NCBI GenBank assembly: GCA_017612805.1
Contig: JAGAFD010000007.1
Coordinates: forward strand, 62,001-126,000
Origin: Bacilli bacterium
GTDB taxonomy: Bacteria; Bacillota_I; Bacilli_A; RF39; UBA660
DNA length: 64,000 bases
Direction of reading: 5' to 3'
Below the pieces are notes generated by a model that saw only the letters and a program-made list of their open reading frames with translations, did not search any database and was not told where the DNA came from. Shown in pieces: positions 7,209-17,040 of this stretch (the stretch's first letter is position 1; each line of letters opens with the position of its first letter). Both the position numbers and the translations under genes were made by a program.

Positions 7209-9359
7209 ATGGTAAAAAATAATATTAGAATTCTTAAAAAAAGTGGAGCCATTCAAGAGTTTAATGGTGAAAAAATTAAATCAGCAATTAGAAGAAGTGC
7301 TGAAAGAGTATGTGTAACTTTAACCGACAAGGAAGAAGAAAAGGTTGTTGAAACGGTAAGAAAACAACTTGAATTTAATGAGGTTCCAGTTCCGGTTTCA
7401 ACAATTCATAATATGGTTGAATGTGCACTTGATACCGTAAACACTTCAGTTGCTAAAAGTTATCGTGAATATCGTGATAACAAAAGTGCTTTTGCATCAA
7501 TGTTAGATAAAGTTTATAACAAAAAGTTATCGCTAAACTTTATTGGTGATCGTAGTAATGCTAATTCTGATAGCGCTTTAGTTACTACTCAAAAAGCAAT
7601 TGTTTATAACGAACTTAATAGTGAACTATATAAAAAATTCTTTTTAACAGTTGAAGAAGAAAAAGCAATGAGTGAAGGTTTTATTTATATTCATGACCGT
7701 GGTTCAAGACTCGATGCCATGAATTGTTGCTTATTTGATATGAAAAGCTTACTTACTGGCGGATTCCAAATGGGTAATCTAGATTATCAAGAACCTAAAA
7801 CCTTAGATGTTGCATTTGACTTAATTGCCGATGTTTCAATGAATGCTGCTTCTTGTCAATATGGTGGATTTAGTATTTCTGAGATTGATAAATTACTAGC
7901 ACCATATGCTGAAAAATCATATAAAAAGTATCTTAAAGATTATAAAAAGATTGTTGAAGAAGCTGGTGGTAAATATGATAAGAAAAAAGCCGACGAATAT
8001 GCAATGAAAAAAGTTGAACGTGATATGGAACAAGGTTTCCAAGGATTCGAAATGAAGTTCAACTCAGTAGCATCTAGTCGTGGTGATTATCCGTTTACTT
8101 CAATTAGTATGGGTTTAGGAACTGGTAAGTTTGAAACATTAGCTACATCAGTTTGTATGCGTGTAAGAAAAGAAGGACAAGGAGCTCCGGGATTTAAACA
8201 TCCAGTGCTATTCCCAAAAATTAGTTTCTTCTTTGATCATAACTTACATGGCAAAGGTAAAAAACTAGAGTGGTTATTTGATGAAGCAATTGATTGTTCT
8301 TCAAAAGCAATGTATCCTGATTATATTTCTTGTACAGGTGATGGTTATGGACCTTCAATGTATAAAAAATATGGGGTTACAATTTCAAGAATGGGTTGTC
8401 GTGCTAATTTATCGCCTTGGTATGAAAGAGGCGGTATGGATCCCGCTGATGAAAACGATAAACCAGTTTATGAAGGAAGATTTAATTTAGGAGCTATTTC
8501 CATAAACTTCCCAATGATTGCTTATAAAGCACAAAAAGAAAATCGCGATTTCTATGAAGTATTAACATATTACATGGAAATGATTAGAAATATTCATAAA
8601 AGAACATTTAATTATTTTTCACATAAAAAAGCTGGAACTAATCCATTAGGTTTCTGTCAAGGAGCTTTCTATAATGGGCACTTTGATCCAGAAGATGAAA
8701 TTGGTGAAGATTTCTTAAGACCAATGACCATGAGTTATGGTATTACTGCTTTAAACGAAGCTAGTATTATTCAAACCGGAAAAGAAATTCATGAAGATAA
8801 CAGTTTTGCTATCGAAGTATTAAAATTTATTAATGATTATACTAATCGTATTAAAAGAGAAGATAATATTTTATATGCTATTTATGGTACACCTGCTGAA
8901 ACATTATCTGGTACTCAAGTTAAACAATTTAGAAAAATGTATGGTGAATATAAAGGCGTTACTGATAAACCATATACAACTAATTCATTCCATTGTTCAG
9001 TAAAAGCTGATATTACGCCAATTCAAAAACAAGATATTGAATATCCAATGTTCCATTTATGTAATGGTGGAAACATTCAATATTGTCGATATAAACTTGG
9101 TTATAATAAAGAAGCTATTAAAACCATGGTACTTCGTGGAATGGATATGGGATTCTATGAAGGCGTTAATTTACAATTAGATTATTGTGAAAAATGTGGA
9201 CATCAATTTATTGATAGTGACACATGTCCAAAATGTGGTAGTAGCGATATAACTAGAATTGAAAGAATGAATGGTTATTTAGGCTATTCCAGAATTAAAG
9301 GTAGAACAATGTACAACGATGTTAAACTTGCTGAATTTAAAGATAGGGTGAGTATGTAA
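7209..9359 (+). CDS. nrdD: Anaerobic ribonucleoside-triphosphate reductase, complete
   Basis: A 716-residue class III reductase that makes dNTPs by glycyl-radical chemistry without oxygen. It has an N-terminal ATP-cone (about 5-95), the catalytic barrel with Cys397 in MGCRANLSPW, a C-terminal zinc site (Cys660, Cys663, Cys673, Cys676), and the radical loop RMNGYLGY with Gly689. The loop has Asn in place of the commoner Cys before Gly-Tyr. ATG 7209 is chosen over an in-frame upstream start because GTAGAGGTAGAG at 7193-7204 provides an RBS and the preceding gene ends at 7206. The stop overlaps the nrdG start (TAATG), implying translational coupling. Confidence 0.95.
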   Translation: MVKNNIRILKKSGAIQEFNGEKIKSAIRRSAERVCVTLTDKEEEKVVETVRKQLEFNEVPVPVSTIHNMVECALDTVNTSVAKSYREYRDNKSAFASMLDKVYNKKLSLNFIGDRSNANSDSALVTTQKAIVYNELNSELYKKFFLTVEEEKAMSEGFIYIHDRGSRLDAMNCCLFDMKSLLTGGFQMGNLDYQEPKTLDVAFDLIADVSMNAASCQYGGFSISEIDKLLAPYAEKSYKKYLKDYKKIVEEAGGKYDKKKADEYAMKKVERDMEQGFQGFEMKFNSVASSRGDYPFTSISMGLGTGKFETLATSVCMRVRKEGQGAPGFKHPVLFPKISFFFDHNLHGKGKKLEWLFDEAIDCSSKAMYPDYISCTGDGYGPSMYKKYGVTISRMGCRANLSPWYERGGMDPADENDKPVYEGRFNLGAISINFPMIAYKAQKENRDFYEVLTYYMEMIRNIHKRTFNYFSHKKAGTNPLGFCQGAFYNGHFDPEDEIGEDFLRPMTMSYGITALNEASIIQTGKEIHEDNSFAIEVLKFINDYTNRIKREDNILYAIYGTPAETLSGTQVKQFRKMYGEYKGVTDKPYTTNSFHCSVKADITPIQKQDIEYPMFHLCNGGNIQYCRYKLGYNKEAIKTMVLRGMDMGFYEGVNLQLDYCEKCGHQFIDSDTCPKCGSSDITRIERMNGYLGYSRIKGRTMYNDVKLAEFKDRVSM

Positions 9360-9886
9360 TGAGATATCATAATATTACTAAAGCGGATATGTTAAATGGT
9401 AGTGGACTTAGAGTAGTTTTGTGGGTAAGTGGCTGCTCTCATCATTGTAAGGGTTGTCAAAATAAAATTACTTGGAATCCGCTATGCGGTTTAATATTTG
9501 ATGATGACGCTAAACAAGAAATATTTACTGAATTAGAAAATGATTGGTGTAGTGGAATTACGCTTTCTGGTGGGGATCCTTTATTCCCTGGTAATAGAGC
9601 TGATATCGCATTATTAGTTAAAGAAATTAAAGAAAAATATCCAAATAAAAATATTTGGTGTTATACCGGATTTACTTGGGATGAATTAATGGAACAAGTA
9701 GAAACGGATGAAAATCTAAAAACCATTTTAGATAATATTGATGTATTATGTGAAGGTCGATATGTAGAAAATGAACGTAATATTAATAAGCACTGGGTTG
9801 GTTCAAATAATCAAAAAGTGTTAGATGTTCATAAGAGCTTATCTACTCATCACGTTAACTTGATAGAAGGAGAAATTTATGGCTAG
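9359..9886 (+). CDS. nrdG: Anaerobic ribonucleotide reductase activating enzyme
   Basis: A 175-residue radical-SAM activase. The 4Fe-4S motif is Cys26-x3-Cys30-x2-Cys33 (GCSHHCKGC), followed by the SAM-binding SGGDPLFPGN region. It cleaves S-adenosylmethionine to install the glycyl radical on NrdD. Only the second, complete NrdD in this operon offers a radical glycine. The ATG shares its A with the nrdD stop codon, and its own 3' end overlaps dut by 8 bases, so the four genes are one operon. Confidence 0.95.
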   Translation: MRYHNITKADMLNGSGLRVVLWVSGCSHHCKGCQNKITWNPLCGLIFDDDAKQEIFTELENDWCSGITLSGGDPLFPGNRADIALLVKEIKEKYPNKNIWCYTGFTWDELMEQVETDENLKTILDNIDVLCEGRYVENERNINKHWVGSNNQKVLDVHKSLSTHHVNLIEGEIYG

Positions 9887-10331
9887 AGGTTTTGAAATTG
9901 CTAAAGGATGGGAAGATAAAGGAATAAATATTCCTGTTAGAAAAACGAAAAATGCTGCTGGTTATGATGTAGAAGCAGCAGAAGATATTATTATTCCAGT
10001 ATGGAAACCAGGTATTAAACCAACATTAATTCCAACCGGTTTAAAAGCTTATTGTGAACCTGATGAATGGTATATGTTAGCTAATCGTAGTTCGGGACCT
10101 AAAAAAGGTTTTGTAATGGCTAATTCAATCGGAATTATTGATTCAGATTACTATTGTAATCCTGATAATGATGGACATTTCTATTTTTCATACTTTAATT
10201 GTTCAGATCATGATATAGAAGTTAAAAAAGGAGACGTAATTGGTCAAGTAATATTCATGAAGTACTTAATTACTGATGATGATAATGCTTCTGGAATACG
10301 CCAAGGAGGCTTCGGATCTACTGATAAATAA
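9879..10331 (+). CDS. dut: dUTPase-family deoxyuridine triphosphate nucleotidohydrolase
   Basis: A 150-residue trimeric-type dUTPase. Motif I is AAGYDVEAAED (about 27-37), motif II the RSSGP segment, motif III GIIDSDYY, and the C-terminal motif V RQGGFGST. It hydrolyses dUTP to dUMP and diphosphate, keeping uracil out of DNA and feeding dTMP synthesis, which fits with the nrd genes. RBS AAGGAG lies inside the nrdG end. The middle has a short insertion (NPDNDGHFYFSYFN), common in phage-like and Firmicute dUTPases. Confidence 0.9.
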   Translation: MARGFEIAKGWEDKGINIPVRKTKNAAGYDVEAAEDIIIPVWKPGIKPTLIPTGLKAYCEPDEWYMLANRSSGPKKGFVMANSIGIIDSDYYCNPDNDGHFYFSYFNCSDHDIEVKKGDVIGQVIFMKYLITDDDNASGIRQGGFGSTDK

Positions 10332-10354
10332 AGTAAGTTTTACTTACTTTTTTT
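10330..10354 (+). terminator. Terminator of the nrd-dut operon
   Basis: AAAGTAAGT (10330-10338) and ACTTACTTT (10342-10350) form a 9-bp stem with a TTT loop and T tract directly at the dut stop. Confidence 0.8.
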
Positions 10355-10355
10355 A

Positions 10356-10384
10356 TTGATATTTAAAAATTATTTCATTATAAT
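10356..10384 (+). promoter_or_regulatory. Sigma-A-type promoter for the ABC exporter operon
   Basis: -35 TTGATA (10356-10361), a 17-base spacer and -10 TATAAT (10379-10384), starting two bases after the T tract of the preceding terminator. It is one of the best promoter matches in the window. Confidence 0.8.
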
Positions 10385-10422
10385 TAATAGCGTGCGATAT
10401 AAATTAAATATGGAGGATTATA

Positions 10423-12186
10423 ATGTTTAAAATAATAAAAAATTTAACAATTAAAGATGTAATTTTTTGTTTAATAGCACTTGTTTTAATTGTTGGACAA
10501 GTCTATTTAGATTTAAAAACACCAGATTATATGTCGAAGATAACAGAATTAGTAACCACTGGTGGATTGATGAAAGATATTTTAATTCAAGGTGCTTACA
10601 TGTTACTTTGTACTTTAGGCGGATTAGTGTTAGCAGTAAGTATTGGTTATATTACGGCTAGAGTTGGAACTAATTTTAGTAAAGTTTTAAGAAGAAAAAT
10701 CTTTAAAAAAGTTAATTCCTTTAATATGGGAGAAATTAAAGGATTTTCAACAAGTAGTTTAATTACAAGAAGTACTAATGATGTTATGCAAGTGCAAAAC
10801 TTTATTACCATGGGATTACAAATGGCTGTAAGATCACCAATTATGGCAATATGGGCGATAACAAAGATAGCCAATAAAGGATTTGAATTTTCAATTGTAA
10901 CGGCTTTTGGGGTATCAATTATTATCGTGATGATTACAATTTTGTTAGTATCGGTATTACCTAAATTTAAGTTAATTCAAACATTAACTGATGATTTAAA
11001 TAATACTACCCGTGAAAATGTTACTGGTATAAGAGTTATTAGGGCTTTTAATGCGGAGAAATTTCATCAAAAAAGATTTAATAAGGCTAATAATAGTTTA
11101 ACAAATATTCACATGTATATTCAAAAAAGATTAGCATTAATGAGTCCAACGATGACTTTAGTAATGCAAAGCTTATCTTTAGGTATTTATGTTATTGGAG
11201 TATTACTAATTAATAAAACTATTAATCCAGCTGATAAAATTACCGTATTTGGTAATATGGTAGTCTTTACTTCTTATGCTGTTCAAGTAATCTTTTCTTT
11301 AATTATGTTAATAGTAGTATTTGTATTTTATCCAAGAGCAGCTGTTTCTGCTAATCGTATTAATGAAGTATTAGAAACCGATACAACTATTAAAGATGGA
11401 TTAGTTGATCACGATGTTAATAATGTTAAAGGGGAAGTTGAATTTAAAAATGTTAGCTTTAAATATCCAGATGCTGAAGAATATATTCTAAATGATATTT
11501 CTTTTAAAGCAAATAAAGGCGAAACAATTGCATTCATTGGTTCAACTGGTTCTGGTAAATCTACCTTAATAAATTTAATTCCGCGCTTTTATGATGCTAC
11601 TAAAGGCGAAGTTTTAGTTGATGGGGTTAATGTAAGGGAAATGAAATTATCTTATTTATATAATAAGATTGGTTATATATCTCAAAAACCAGTAATGTTT
11701 AAAAAATCAATTAAAGATAATATTTCATTTGGTAAGTGTGCGAGTGGTAAAGCTTCGGATAAAGATATAACTGATGCATTAAAATATGCTGAAGCATCTA
11801 GTTTCGTTAAAAAATTAGAAGGGCAAGAAACTTATGAAATTGCTCAAGGTGGTAATAATGTATCTGGTGGACAAAAACAACGTTTATCGATAGCTCGTGC
11901 TATTGCTCGGAAACCGGAAATCTTTATCTTTGATGATTCATTTAGTGCCCTAGATTATAAAACTGATTATGAACTTAGAAAGAATCTTAAAAAATATTTA
12001 AAAGATTCAACAGTATTCATTGTTGCTCAAAGAATTGGAACAATTAAGAATGCGGATAAAATTATTGTTTTAGATAATGGTACTTGTGTTGGAATGGGTA
12101 CGCATCATGAATTGTTAAAAACTTGTGAAGTTTATAAAGAAATAGCTGAATCACAATTATCAAAGGAGGAGTTAGAAAATGCATAA
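10423..12186 (+). CDS. ABC exporter half-transporter, degenerate-site subunit
   Basis: A 587-residue multidrug/lipid-type ABC exporter with six transmembrane helices (about 13-310) and a nucleotide-binding domain. Walker A is GSTGSGKST (373-381) and the signature VSGGQKQR (480-487). The Walker B segment reads FIFDDSFSALD, with Asp505 where the catalytic Glu is expected, and the H-loop has Gln536 (VAQRIGT) instead of His. Such changes are typical of the degenerate subunit in heterodimeric exporters of the BmrCD or TM287/288 kind. It overlaps the next subunit by 8 bases, so the pair should be made together. The substrate cannot be told from sequence. Confidence 0.92.
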   Translation: MFKIIKNLTIKDVIFCLIALVLIVGQVYLDLKTPDYMSKITELVTTGGLMKDILIQGAYMLLCTLGGLVLAVSIGYITARVGTNFSKVLRRKIFKKVNSFNMGEIKGFSTSSLITRSTNDVMQVQNFITMGLQMAVRSPIMAIWAITKIANKGFEFSIVTAFGVSIIIVMITILLVSVLPKFKLIQTLTDDLNNTTRENVTGIRVIRAFNAEKFHQKRFNKANNSLTNIHMYIQKRLALMSPTMTLVMQSLSLGIYVIGVLLINKTINPADKITVFGNMVVFTSYAVQVIFSLIMLIVVFVFYPRAAVSANRINEVLETDTTIKDGLVDHDVNNVKGEVEFKNVSFKYPDAEEYILNDISFKANKGETIAFIGSTGSGKSTLINLIPRFYDATKGEVLVDGVNVREMKLSYLYNKIGYISQKPVMFKKSIKDNISFGKCASGKASDKDITDALKYAEASSFVKKLEGQETYEIAQGGNNVSGGQKQRLSIARAIARKPEIFIFDDSFSALDYKTDYELRKNLKKYLKDSTVFIVAQRIGTIKNADKIIVLDNGTCVGMGTHHELLKTCEVYKEIAESQLSKEELENA

Positions 12187-13966
12187 TCACGGAAAACCAA
12201 ATAACTCTAAGCCTAAAGATTTAAAGGGTACCTTAATTAAATTAATTAAGTATTCTAAATCTTTTGCTCCTCTATTTATTTTAGCTATTATCTTAGCTTT
12301 CTTATCTAGTATTATTCAAATAATTGGACCAGATAAAATAAAAGATATTACCAATATAATTACCCAAAACTTAATGGTAGGTATCCCATTTGCCGAAGTT
12401 AGAAAAATAGCTATATTCTTAGCTATCATCTATGTATTAGGGTTTATCTTTAATTATATTCAAGGTTATATCATGGCATATATTACTAACATTATTTCAA
12501 GGAACTATAGAAATGATATAGCTATTAAAATTAATAAATTACCACTAGCTTATTTTGATCGCTCTGAAACTGGTGATATTTTATCAAGGGTTACGAATGA
12601 TGTTGATACCATTTGTCATACATTAAGTGATTCAGTTGGTGTATTAGTTGGCTCTGGAACATTATTTATTGGTACTACTATTATGATGTTTTATACTAAT
12701 TGGATTATGGCATTAACGGCAATCGTTTCGAGTATAATTGGTTTTATTGGAATGATTTTGATTGTTTCTTTAAGTCAAAAATACTTTGATGGTATGCAAA
12801 AAGGTTTAGGAGACATTAATGGCCATATTGAAGAAGTTTACTCAGGACATAATGTAGTTAAAGCTTATAATGGTGAAGAAGAAGTATTAAAAGAATTTGA
12901 TGAAATTAATGAAAAGTTATATAAAGACAGTAAAAAAGGTTATTTCTATTCGGGTTTAATGGGACCTTTAATGGGATTTATCGGAAACTTTGGTTACGTA
13001 TGTGTCTGTATTGTTGGTGCCGTATTAACTTCTAAAAACTATATTGATTTTGGAGTTATTGTTGCCTTTATGATTTATATTCGCTTATTTTCTAATCCGC
13101 TTTCTCAATTAGCACAAGTTGCTAATCAAGTCCAAATGATGGCAGCTGCTGGTGAAAGAGTATTTGAATTCTTGGAAGAACAAGAATTATCTAATGAAGA
13201 GGCTATTACTAAAGAATTAATACCATCAAAAGTTAAGGGAAATATTAAATTTGATCATGTTAAATTTGGTTACAATGATGATAAATTAATAATTAAAGAT
13301 TTTAGTGCTGATATTAAAAAAGGTCAAAAAATAGCTATTGTTGGACCAACTGGTGCTGGTAAGACAACTTTGGTTAATCTATTAATGCGTTTTTATGAAA
13401 TTAATCAAGGTTCAATATCTATTGATGGGGTTAATATTAAAGATATTACGCGGGAAAATATTCATAAATTATTTATTATGGTATTACAAGATACGTGGAC
13501 ATTTGATGGCACAATTAATGAAAATATTAAATATAATAAATATCATGTTACGGATGAAGATGTTGTTAATGCTTGTAAAACGGTTGGATTACATCACTTT
13601 ATTAAAACACTTCCTAATGGTTATGATACTAAATTAGGTGATGTTGATTCGCTTTCAGCTGGCCAAAAACAATTATTAACCATTGCCCGTGGTATGATTG
13701 AGGATGCTCCGTTCTTAATTTTGGATGAAGCTACATCTAATGTTGATACAAGAACCGAAAGTTTAGTACAAAAAGCAATGGATAAATTGACTAAAGGAAG
13801 AACAAGCTTTATTATTGCCCATCGTTTATCAACAATTAAAAATGCTGATTTAATCTTAGTATTAGATGAAGGTAATATTGTTGAAATGGGTAATCATGAA
13901 GAATTATTAAAACTTAATGGTTTTTATGCAAACCTTTATAATTCACAATTTCAAAGTATTGATTAA
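12179..13966 (+). CDS. ABC exporter half-transporter, catalytic subunit
   Basis: A 595-residue partner of the preceding subunit, with a six-helix membrane domain (about 30-330) and a fully canonical ATPase: Walker A GPTGAGKTT, signature LSAGQKQL, Walker B LILDEATSNVD with the catalytic Glu, and IIAHRLST with the H-loop His. This subunit should carry most ATP hydrolysis. N-terminal GKPNNSKPKD is a polar extension often seen in this partner. No regulator is adjacent. The tmk gene follows after 14 bases with its own AGGAGG. Confidence 0.92.
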   Translation: MHNHGKPNNSKPKDLKGTLIKLIKYSKSFAPLFILAIILAFLSSIIQIIGPDKIKDITNIITQNLMVGIPFAEVRKIAIFLAIIYVLGFIFNYIQGYIMAYITNIISRNYRNDIAIKINKLPLAYFDRSETGDILSRVTNDVDTICHTLSDSVGVLVGSGTLFIGTTIMMFYTNWIMALTAIVSSIIGFIGMILIVSLSQKYFDGMQKGLGDINGHIEEVYSGHNVVKAYNGEEEVLKEFDEINEKLYKDSKKGYFYSGLMGPLMGFIGNFGYVCVCIVGAVLTSKNYIDFGVIVAFMIYIRLFSNPLSQLAQVANQVQMMAAAGERVFEFLEEQELSNEEAITKELIPSKVKGNIKFDHVKFGYNDDKLIIKDFSADIKKGQKIAIVGPTGAGKTTLVNLLMRFYEINQGSISIDGVNIKDITRENIHKLFIMVLQDTWTFDGTINENIKYNKYHVTDEDVVNACKTVGLHHFIKTLPNGYDTKLGDVDSLSAGQKQLLTIARGMIEDAPFLILDEATSNVDTRTESLVQKAMDKLTKGRTSFIIAHRLSTIKNADLILVLDEGNIVEMGNHEELLKLNGFYANLYNSQFQSID

Positions 13967-13980
13967 TATAGGAGGTATAC

Positions 13981-14652
13981 ATGGCAGGTAAAATAATTGT
14001 TATTGAGGGATCTTGCGATGGTATTGGTAAATCAACCCAATACAAAAAATTAATTGAAAGATTAAAAGGAGAAGGCTATGACATCTATGCTCATCATTTT
14101 CCAACTTATGATACACCACATGGAATGCTAGTACAAAAGTACTTAAATGGTGATTATGGAGATCGTAAAAACTTACCACCATATCTAATTGCAGATTTTT
14201 ATGCAATTGACCGTGGTGTTATGTGGCAATTAGAATTAAAACAAGCTTATGAAGAAGGTAAAATAATCTTGTTAGATCGTTATACTACTTCATCATTATT
14301 TTACTTATCATCTGAATTTGACTCTAAAGAAGAAGTTATTAAGTTTGTTGATTATAATACGGACTTTGAATATAACAAACTGGGAATTCAAGCTCCAGAC
14401 TTAGTAATATTCTTGACTGCTCCTTATGATTTAGTAATGGAAATGAAAAAAAATCGTAAACAAAATGATGGAATTATTAACGATATTCATGAAAAAGATT
14501 TAGAATTTATGAAGCACGTTTATGATAATTCATTATTTGTTGCAGATTATCAAAACTGGAGTATTGTTAATTGTGCTAAAGATAATAAATTACGTGCAAT
14601 TGATGATATTCATGAAGAAGTTTATCAATTAGTTAAAAAAATAGGTATTTAA
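13981..14652 (+). CDS. tmk: Thymidylate (dTMP) kinase
   Basis: A 223-residue P-loop kinase that phosphorylates dTMP to dTDP. The P-loop is EGSCDGIGKST (residues 9-19), the DRY motif is at 99-101 (LLDRYTTSS), and a lid-like stretch RKQNDGIINDIHEKD follows. The P-loop Cys/Gly composition is somewhat unusual (GSCDGIGKST), and the protein is slightly longer than typical Tmk. A general deoxynucleoside kinase is a less likely alternative. It fits functionally with the nrd-dut operon upstream even though the ABC genes intervene. RBS AGGAGG is at 13971-13976. Confidence 0.85.
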   Translation: MAGKIIVIEGSCDGIGKSTQYKKLIERLKGEGYDIYAHHFPTYDTPHGMLVQKYLNGDYGDRKNLPPYLIADFYAIDRGVMWQLELKQAYEEGKIILLDRYTTSSLFYLSSEFDSKEEVIKFVDYNTDFEYNKLGIQAPDLVIFLTAPYDLVMEMKKNRKQNDGIINDIHEKDLEFMKHVYDNSLFVADYQNWSIVNCAKDNKLRAIDDIHEEVYQLVKKIGI

Positions 14653-14665
14653 ATACCTATTTTTT
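14638..14665 (+). terminator. Terminator after tmk
   Basis: A long AT-rich hairpin AAATAGGTAT/ATACCTATTT spans the tmk stop and ends in a T run. Part of the T run abuts the next promoter. Confidence 0.75.
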
Positions 14666-14675
14666 GTTGGTTATA

Positions 14676-14684
14676 TGTTATAAT
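14676..14684 (+). promoter_or_regulatory. Extended -10 promoter for the surface protein gene
   Basis: TGTTATAAT begins 11 bases after the tmk terminator T run and lies 31 bases before the ATG at 14716. Confidence 0.55.
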
Positions 14685-14715
14685 AATACTGGAATAATAG
14701 TAATGGGGTTATCTA

Positions 14716-16935
14716 ATGAAGAAGAAATATAAAGATAGGAATAATTATATTTATCTTGTAGCTGTAGTTACTATTTTAACAATAGTGTTTTTAACTATTG
14801 GTTTTTCAGATTCAACAATTTATGGAAATATAGATAATATTGGGGCTCGAGTAAGAATTCAAAGAGATATTAGAATAACTGAAGTTACTATTAATAATGC
14901 TTTAAATAATGCGGTTTCTAGTTGGGAAACTGAAAATGTTAAAACCGTTGCTGCGGGAATTAGTTTACCAGATAATAATTCACAAATAACATATAATGTT
15001 AAAGTAATGAATATCGGTAATATGGAAGCAGTGATTTCAAATATTAGTGGTCTTCCTGGTAATTTAACATATACTTTGAATAATTATAATTTAAATGATG
15101 TTTTATGTGATGATAATAATTCTTCACAATGTAAGCTTGGATCAGTAACAACGATTGCAATTACGATTAAATATGCAGCAAATGGTTATAATAGTAGTAA
15201 CACTGATTATAATATAGCTCTTGATTTTACTTTTGATTATACTGTTGATTCGGTTGCTAAAATTGGAGCAAATTACTATAACACGTTACAAGCAGCAATT
15301 AATGCGGTTCCAAATGATAAAACAGAAACAACAATTACGTTATTAAAAAATATCAGTGAAACTGTATCAATGACAGAGAATAAAAATATTGTTTTGGATT
15401 TAAATTATCATACATTATCAAATAATCAAAATAAACCGGTTATTTCAAACAAAGGTATATTAAAATTAACTAATGGTATTATTACTACTGATGCTGCCAC
15501 AAATGGGGCTGTAAATAATGAATCATCTGGTACTATTGTAATTGACGGTGTTAGAATAATTGTTACTGGTGGAAGACAAGCTTTTTATAATAATAAAGGT
15601 AAAGCAACGATTACAGGAAGTTCATACTTATATTCAGAAGCTACTGAAAGAGCTGCTTGTCAAAATGTTTCTGGTGGTACGATGACAATTCTTGGTGGAA
15701 CAATAATTTCTACTGGTTCAGCGGCTTTAAATAATGCCGGAACATTAACGATTGGTACTAAAGATGGTGAAGTAAGTTCGCTTATTCCATCTTTCCAAGG
15801 TACTACTTATGGTATTACTAGTACAACTAATTATAAATTTTATGACGGTATTGTTAAAGCGACAGGGTCAATATTTAATGATGTTAATAAAATTACGGAA
15901 AAAGAAGTTAATAGTAGTTTTATTTATGAAACCGATGGTAATTTAAAAATTGCATATTTAGCACAAGCTTGTGTTGTTACATTCACGGCTAATATCAGTG
16001 GGGCTAATTTAAGTGAATCAAGTAGAAGTGTTTTAAAAAATCATGAACTAGGTACGTTACCAACAGTTACAAAAGCCGGATATGAGTTCTTAGGTTGGTA
16101 TACGCAATCTTCTGGTGGTGAACAAATTAATGCTTCCACGGTTATTACTGAAAATATTACCTTCTTTGGTCATTGGATGAAAAATACTGATGTTGCATCT
16201 ATCGGCGATTCTTACTATGGAACATTATCAGCTGCGGTTAATGCCGCACCAGATAATATTGAAACAACTATTACAATGCATAAAACAATTAGTGAATGGG
16301 TTGTTATTCCAAGTACAAAAAATATTATTTTAAACGGTAATAATATTACTTTAACAAATAATGGTAATAAACCGATAATTGAAAATAATGGAACAATTAC
16401 CATTAATAATGCTGTTTTAAATTCTGGGGCAGCCCAAGCAGCAATTAATAACTTGGCTGGTCATTTAATAGTTAATAATAGTCGTGTTGTTGAAACCAGT
16501 GCTAAACAAGCAATGTATATTACTGGAGGTACTGTTGAAATAACTGGAAATTCTTATTTTGAATCACAAACATATGGAACACCCGATGGTAGTACAATGG
16601 AAAGAGGTACTGTTCAAGTAATTTCGGGTAATTTAATTGTTCATAGTGGAACCATTGTTGGTACTAAACAACAAGCTATCTCTAATGAAGGAACATTAAC
16701 CATTGGGGTTAAAGATGGTTCTATTGATAGTTCATCACCAGTATTAATGGGAGCAGTTCATGGTATTAGAAATGCTGGTACTTTCAATTTTTATGATGGT
16801 ATTATTAAAGGAAAAAATGATGCTATTTATGGAAATGTTGATGATCAAGAAACTGATTCTCAAATTGTAATTGGTTCAGAAACCATTAGTAATAATACTT
16901 ATATTACTGCACAATTAGTTTTAGATGAGGAGTAA
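14716..16935 (+). CDS. Large secreted surface protein: TasA-like start, beta-helix repeats, InlB B-repeat
   Basis: A 739-residue exported protein. A hydrophobic helix at 11-30 ends in IGFSDSTIYGNI, resembling the TasA/camelysin signal region handled by SipW peptidases. Residues 45-175 form a beta-rich N domain. Two similar modules follow (AKIGANYYNTLQAAINAVPN at about 181 and ASIGDSYYGTLSAAVNAAP at about 495), each succeeded by Asn/Gly/Thr-rich short repeats of right-handed beta-helix type. Between them lies an InlB B-repeat/Flg_new module (about 417-486, GYEFLGWYTQSSGGEQI). No LPXTG is seen at the C-terminus. Likely an adhesin or matrix protein. The SipW-like peptidase lies 0.8 kb downstream. 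Confidence 0.8.
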   Translation: MKKKYKDRNNYIYLVAVVTILTIVFLTIGFSDSTIYGNIDNIGARVRIQRDIRITEVTINNALNNAVSSWETENVKTVAAGISLPDNNSQITYNVKVMNIGNMEAVISNISGLPGNLTYTLNNYNLNDVLCDDNNSSQCKLGSVTTIAITIKYAANGYNSSNTDYNIALDFTFDYTVDSVAKIGANYYNTLQAAINAVPNDKTETTITLLKNISETVSMTENKNIVLDLNYHTLSNNQNKPVISNKGILKLTNGIITTDAATNGAVNNESSGTIVIDGVRIIVTGGRQAFYNNKGKATITGSSYLYSEATERAACQNVSGGTMTILGGTIISTGSAALNNAGTLTIGTKDGEVSSLIPSFQGTTYGITSTTNYKFYDGIVKATGSIFNDVNKITEKEVNSSFIYETDGNLKIAYLAQACVVTFTANISGANLSESSRSVLKNHELGTLPTVTKAGYEFLGWYTQSSGGEQINASTVITENITFFGHWMKNTDVASIGDSYYGTLSAAVNAAPDNIETTITMHKTISEWVVIPSTKNIILNGNNITLTNNGNKPIIENNGTITINNAVLNSGAAQAAINNLAGHLIVNNSRVVETSAKQAMYITGGTVEITGNSYFESQTYGTPDGSTMERGTVQVISGNLIVHSGTIVGTKQQAISNEGTLTIGVKDGSIDSSSPVLMGAVHGIRNAGTFNFYDGIIKGKNDAIYGNVDDQETDSQIVIGSETISNNTYITAQLVLDEE

Positions 16936-16991
16936 TAAATTGCTATTAGACACTGATATTTGTGATTTTTTACATATTATTGGTAATTTTG

Positions 16992-17000
16992 TGTTATAAT
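16992..17000 (+). promoter_or_regulatory. Extended -10 promoter for the TasA-like operon
   Basis: TGTTATAAT at 16992-17000, upstream of the AGGTG-led start at 17041. It makes the downstream three-gene unit transcriptionally separable from the preceding surface protein gene. Confidence 0.55.
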
Positions 17001-17040
17001 TCAATTGTAATAGTATAAGGATATGTTTGGAGGTGAATAT

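Noticed and set aside
14000-14206. Minus-strand frame in tmk
   Set aside because: It is antisense to the P-loop and DRY region of tmk, without supporting signals.
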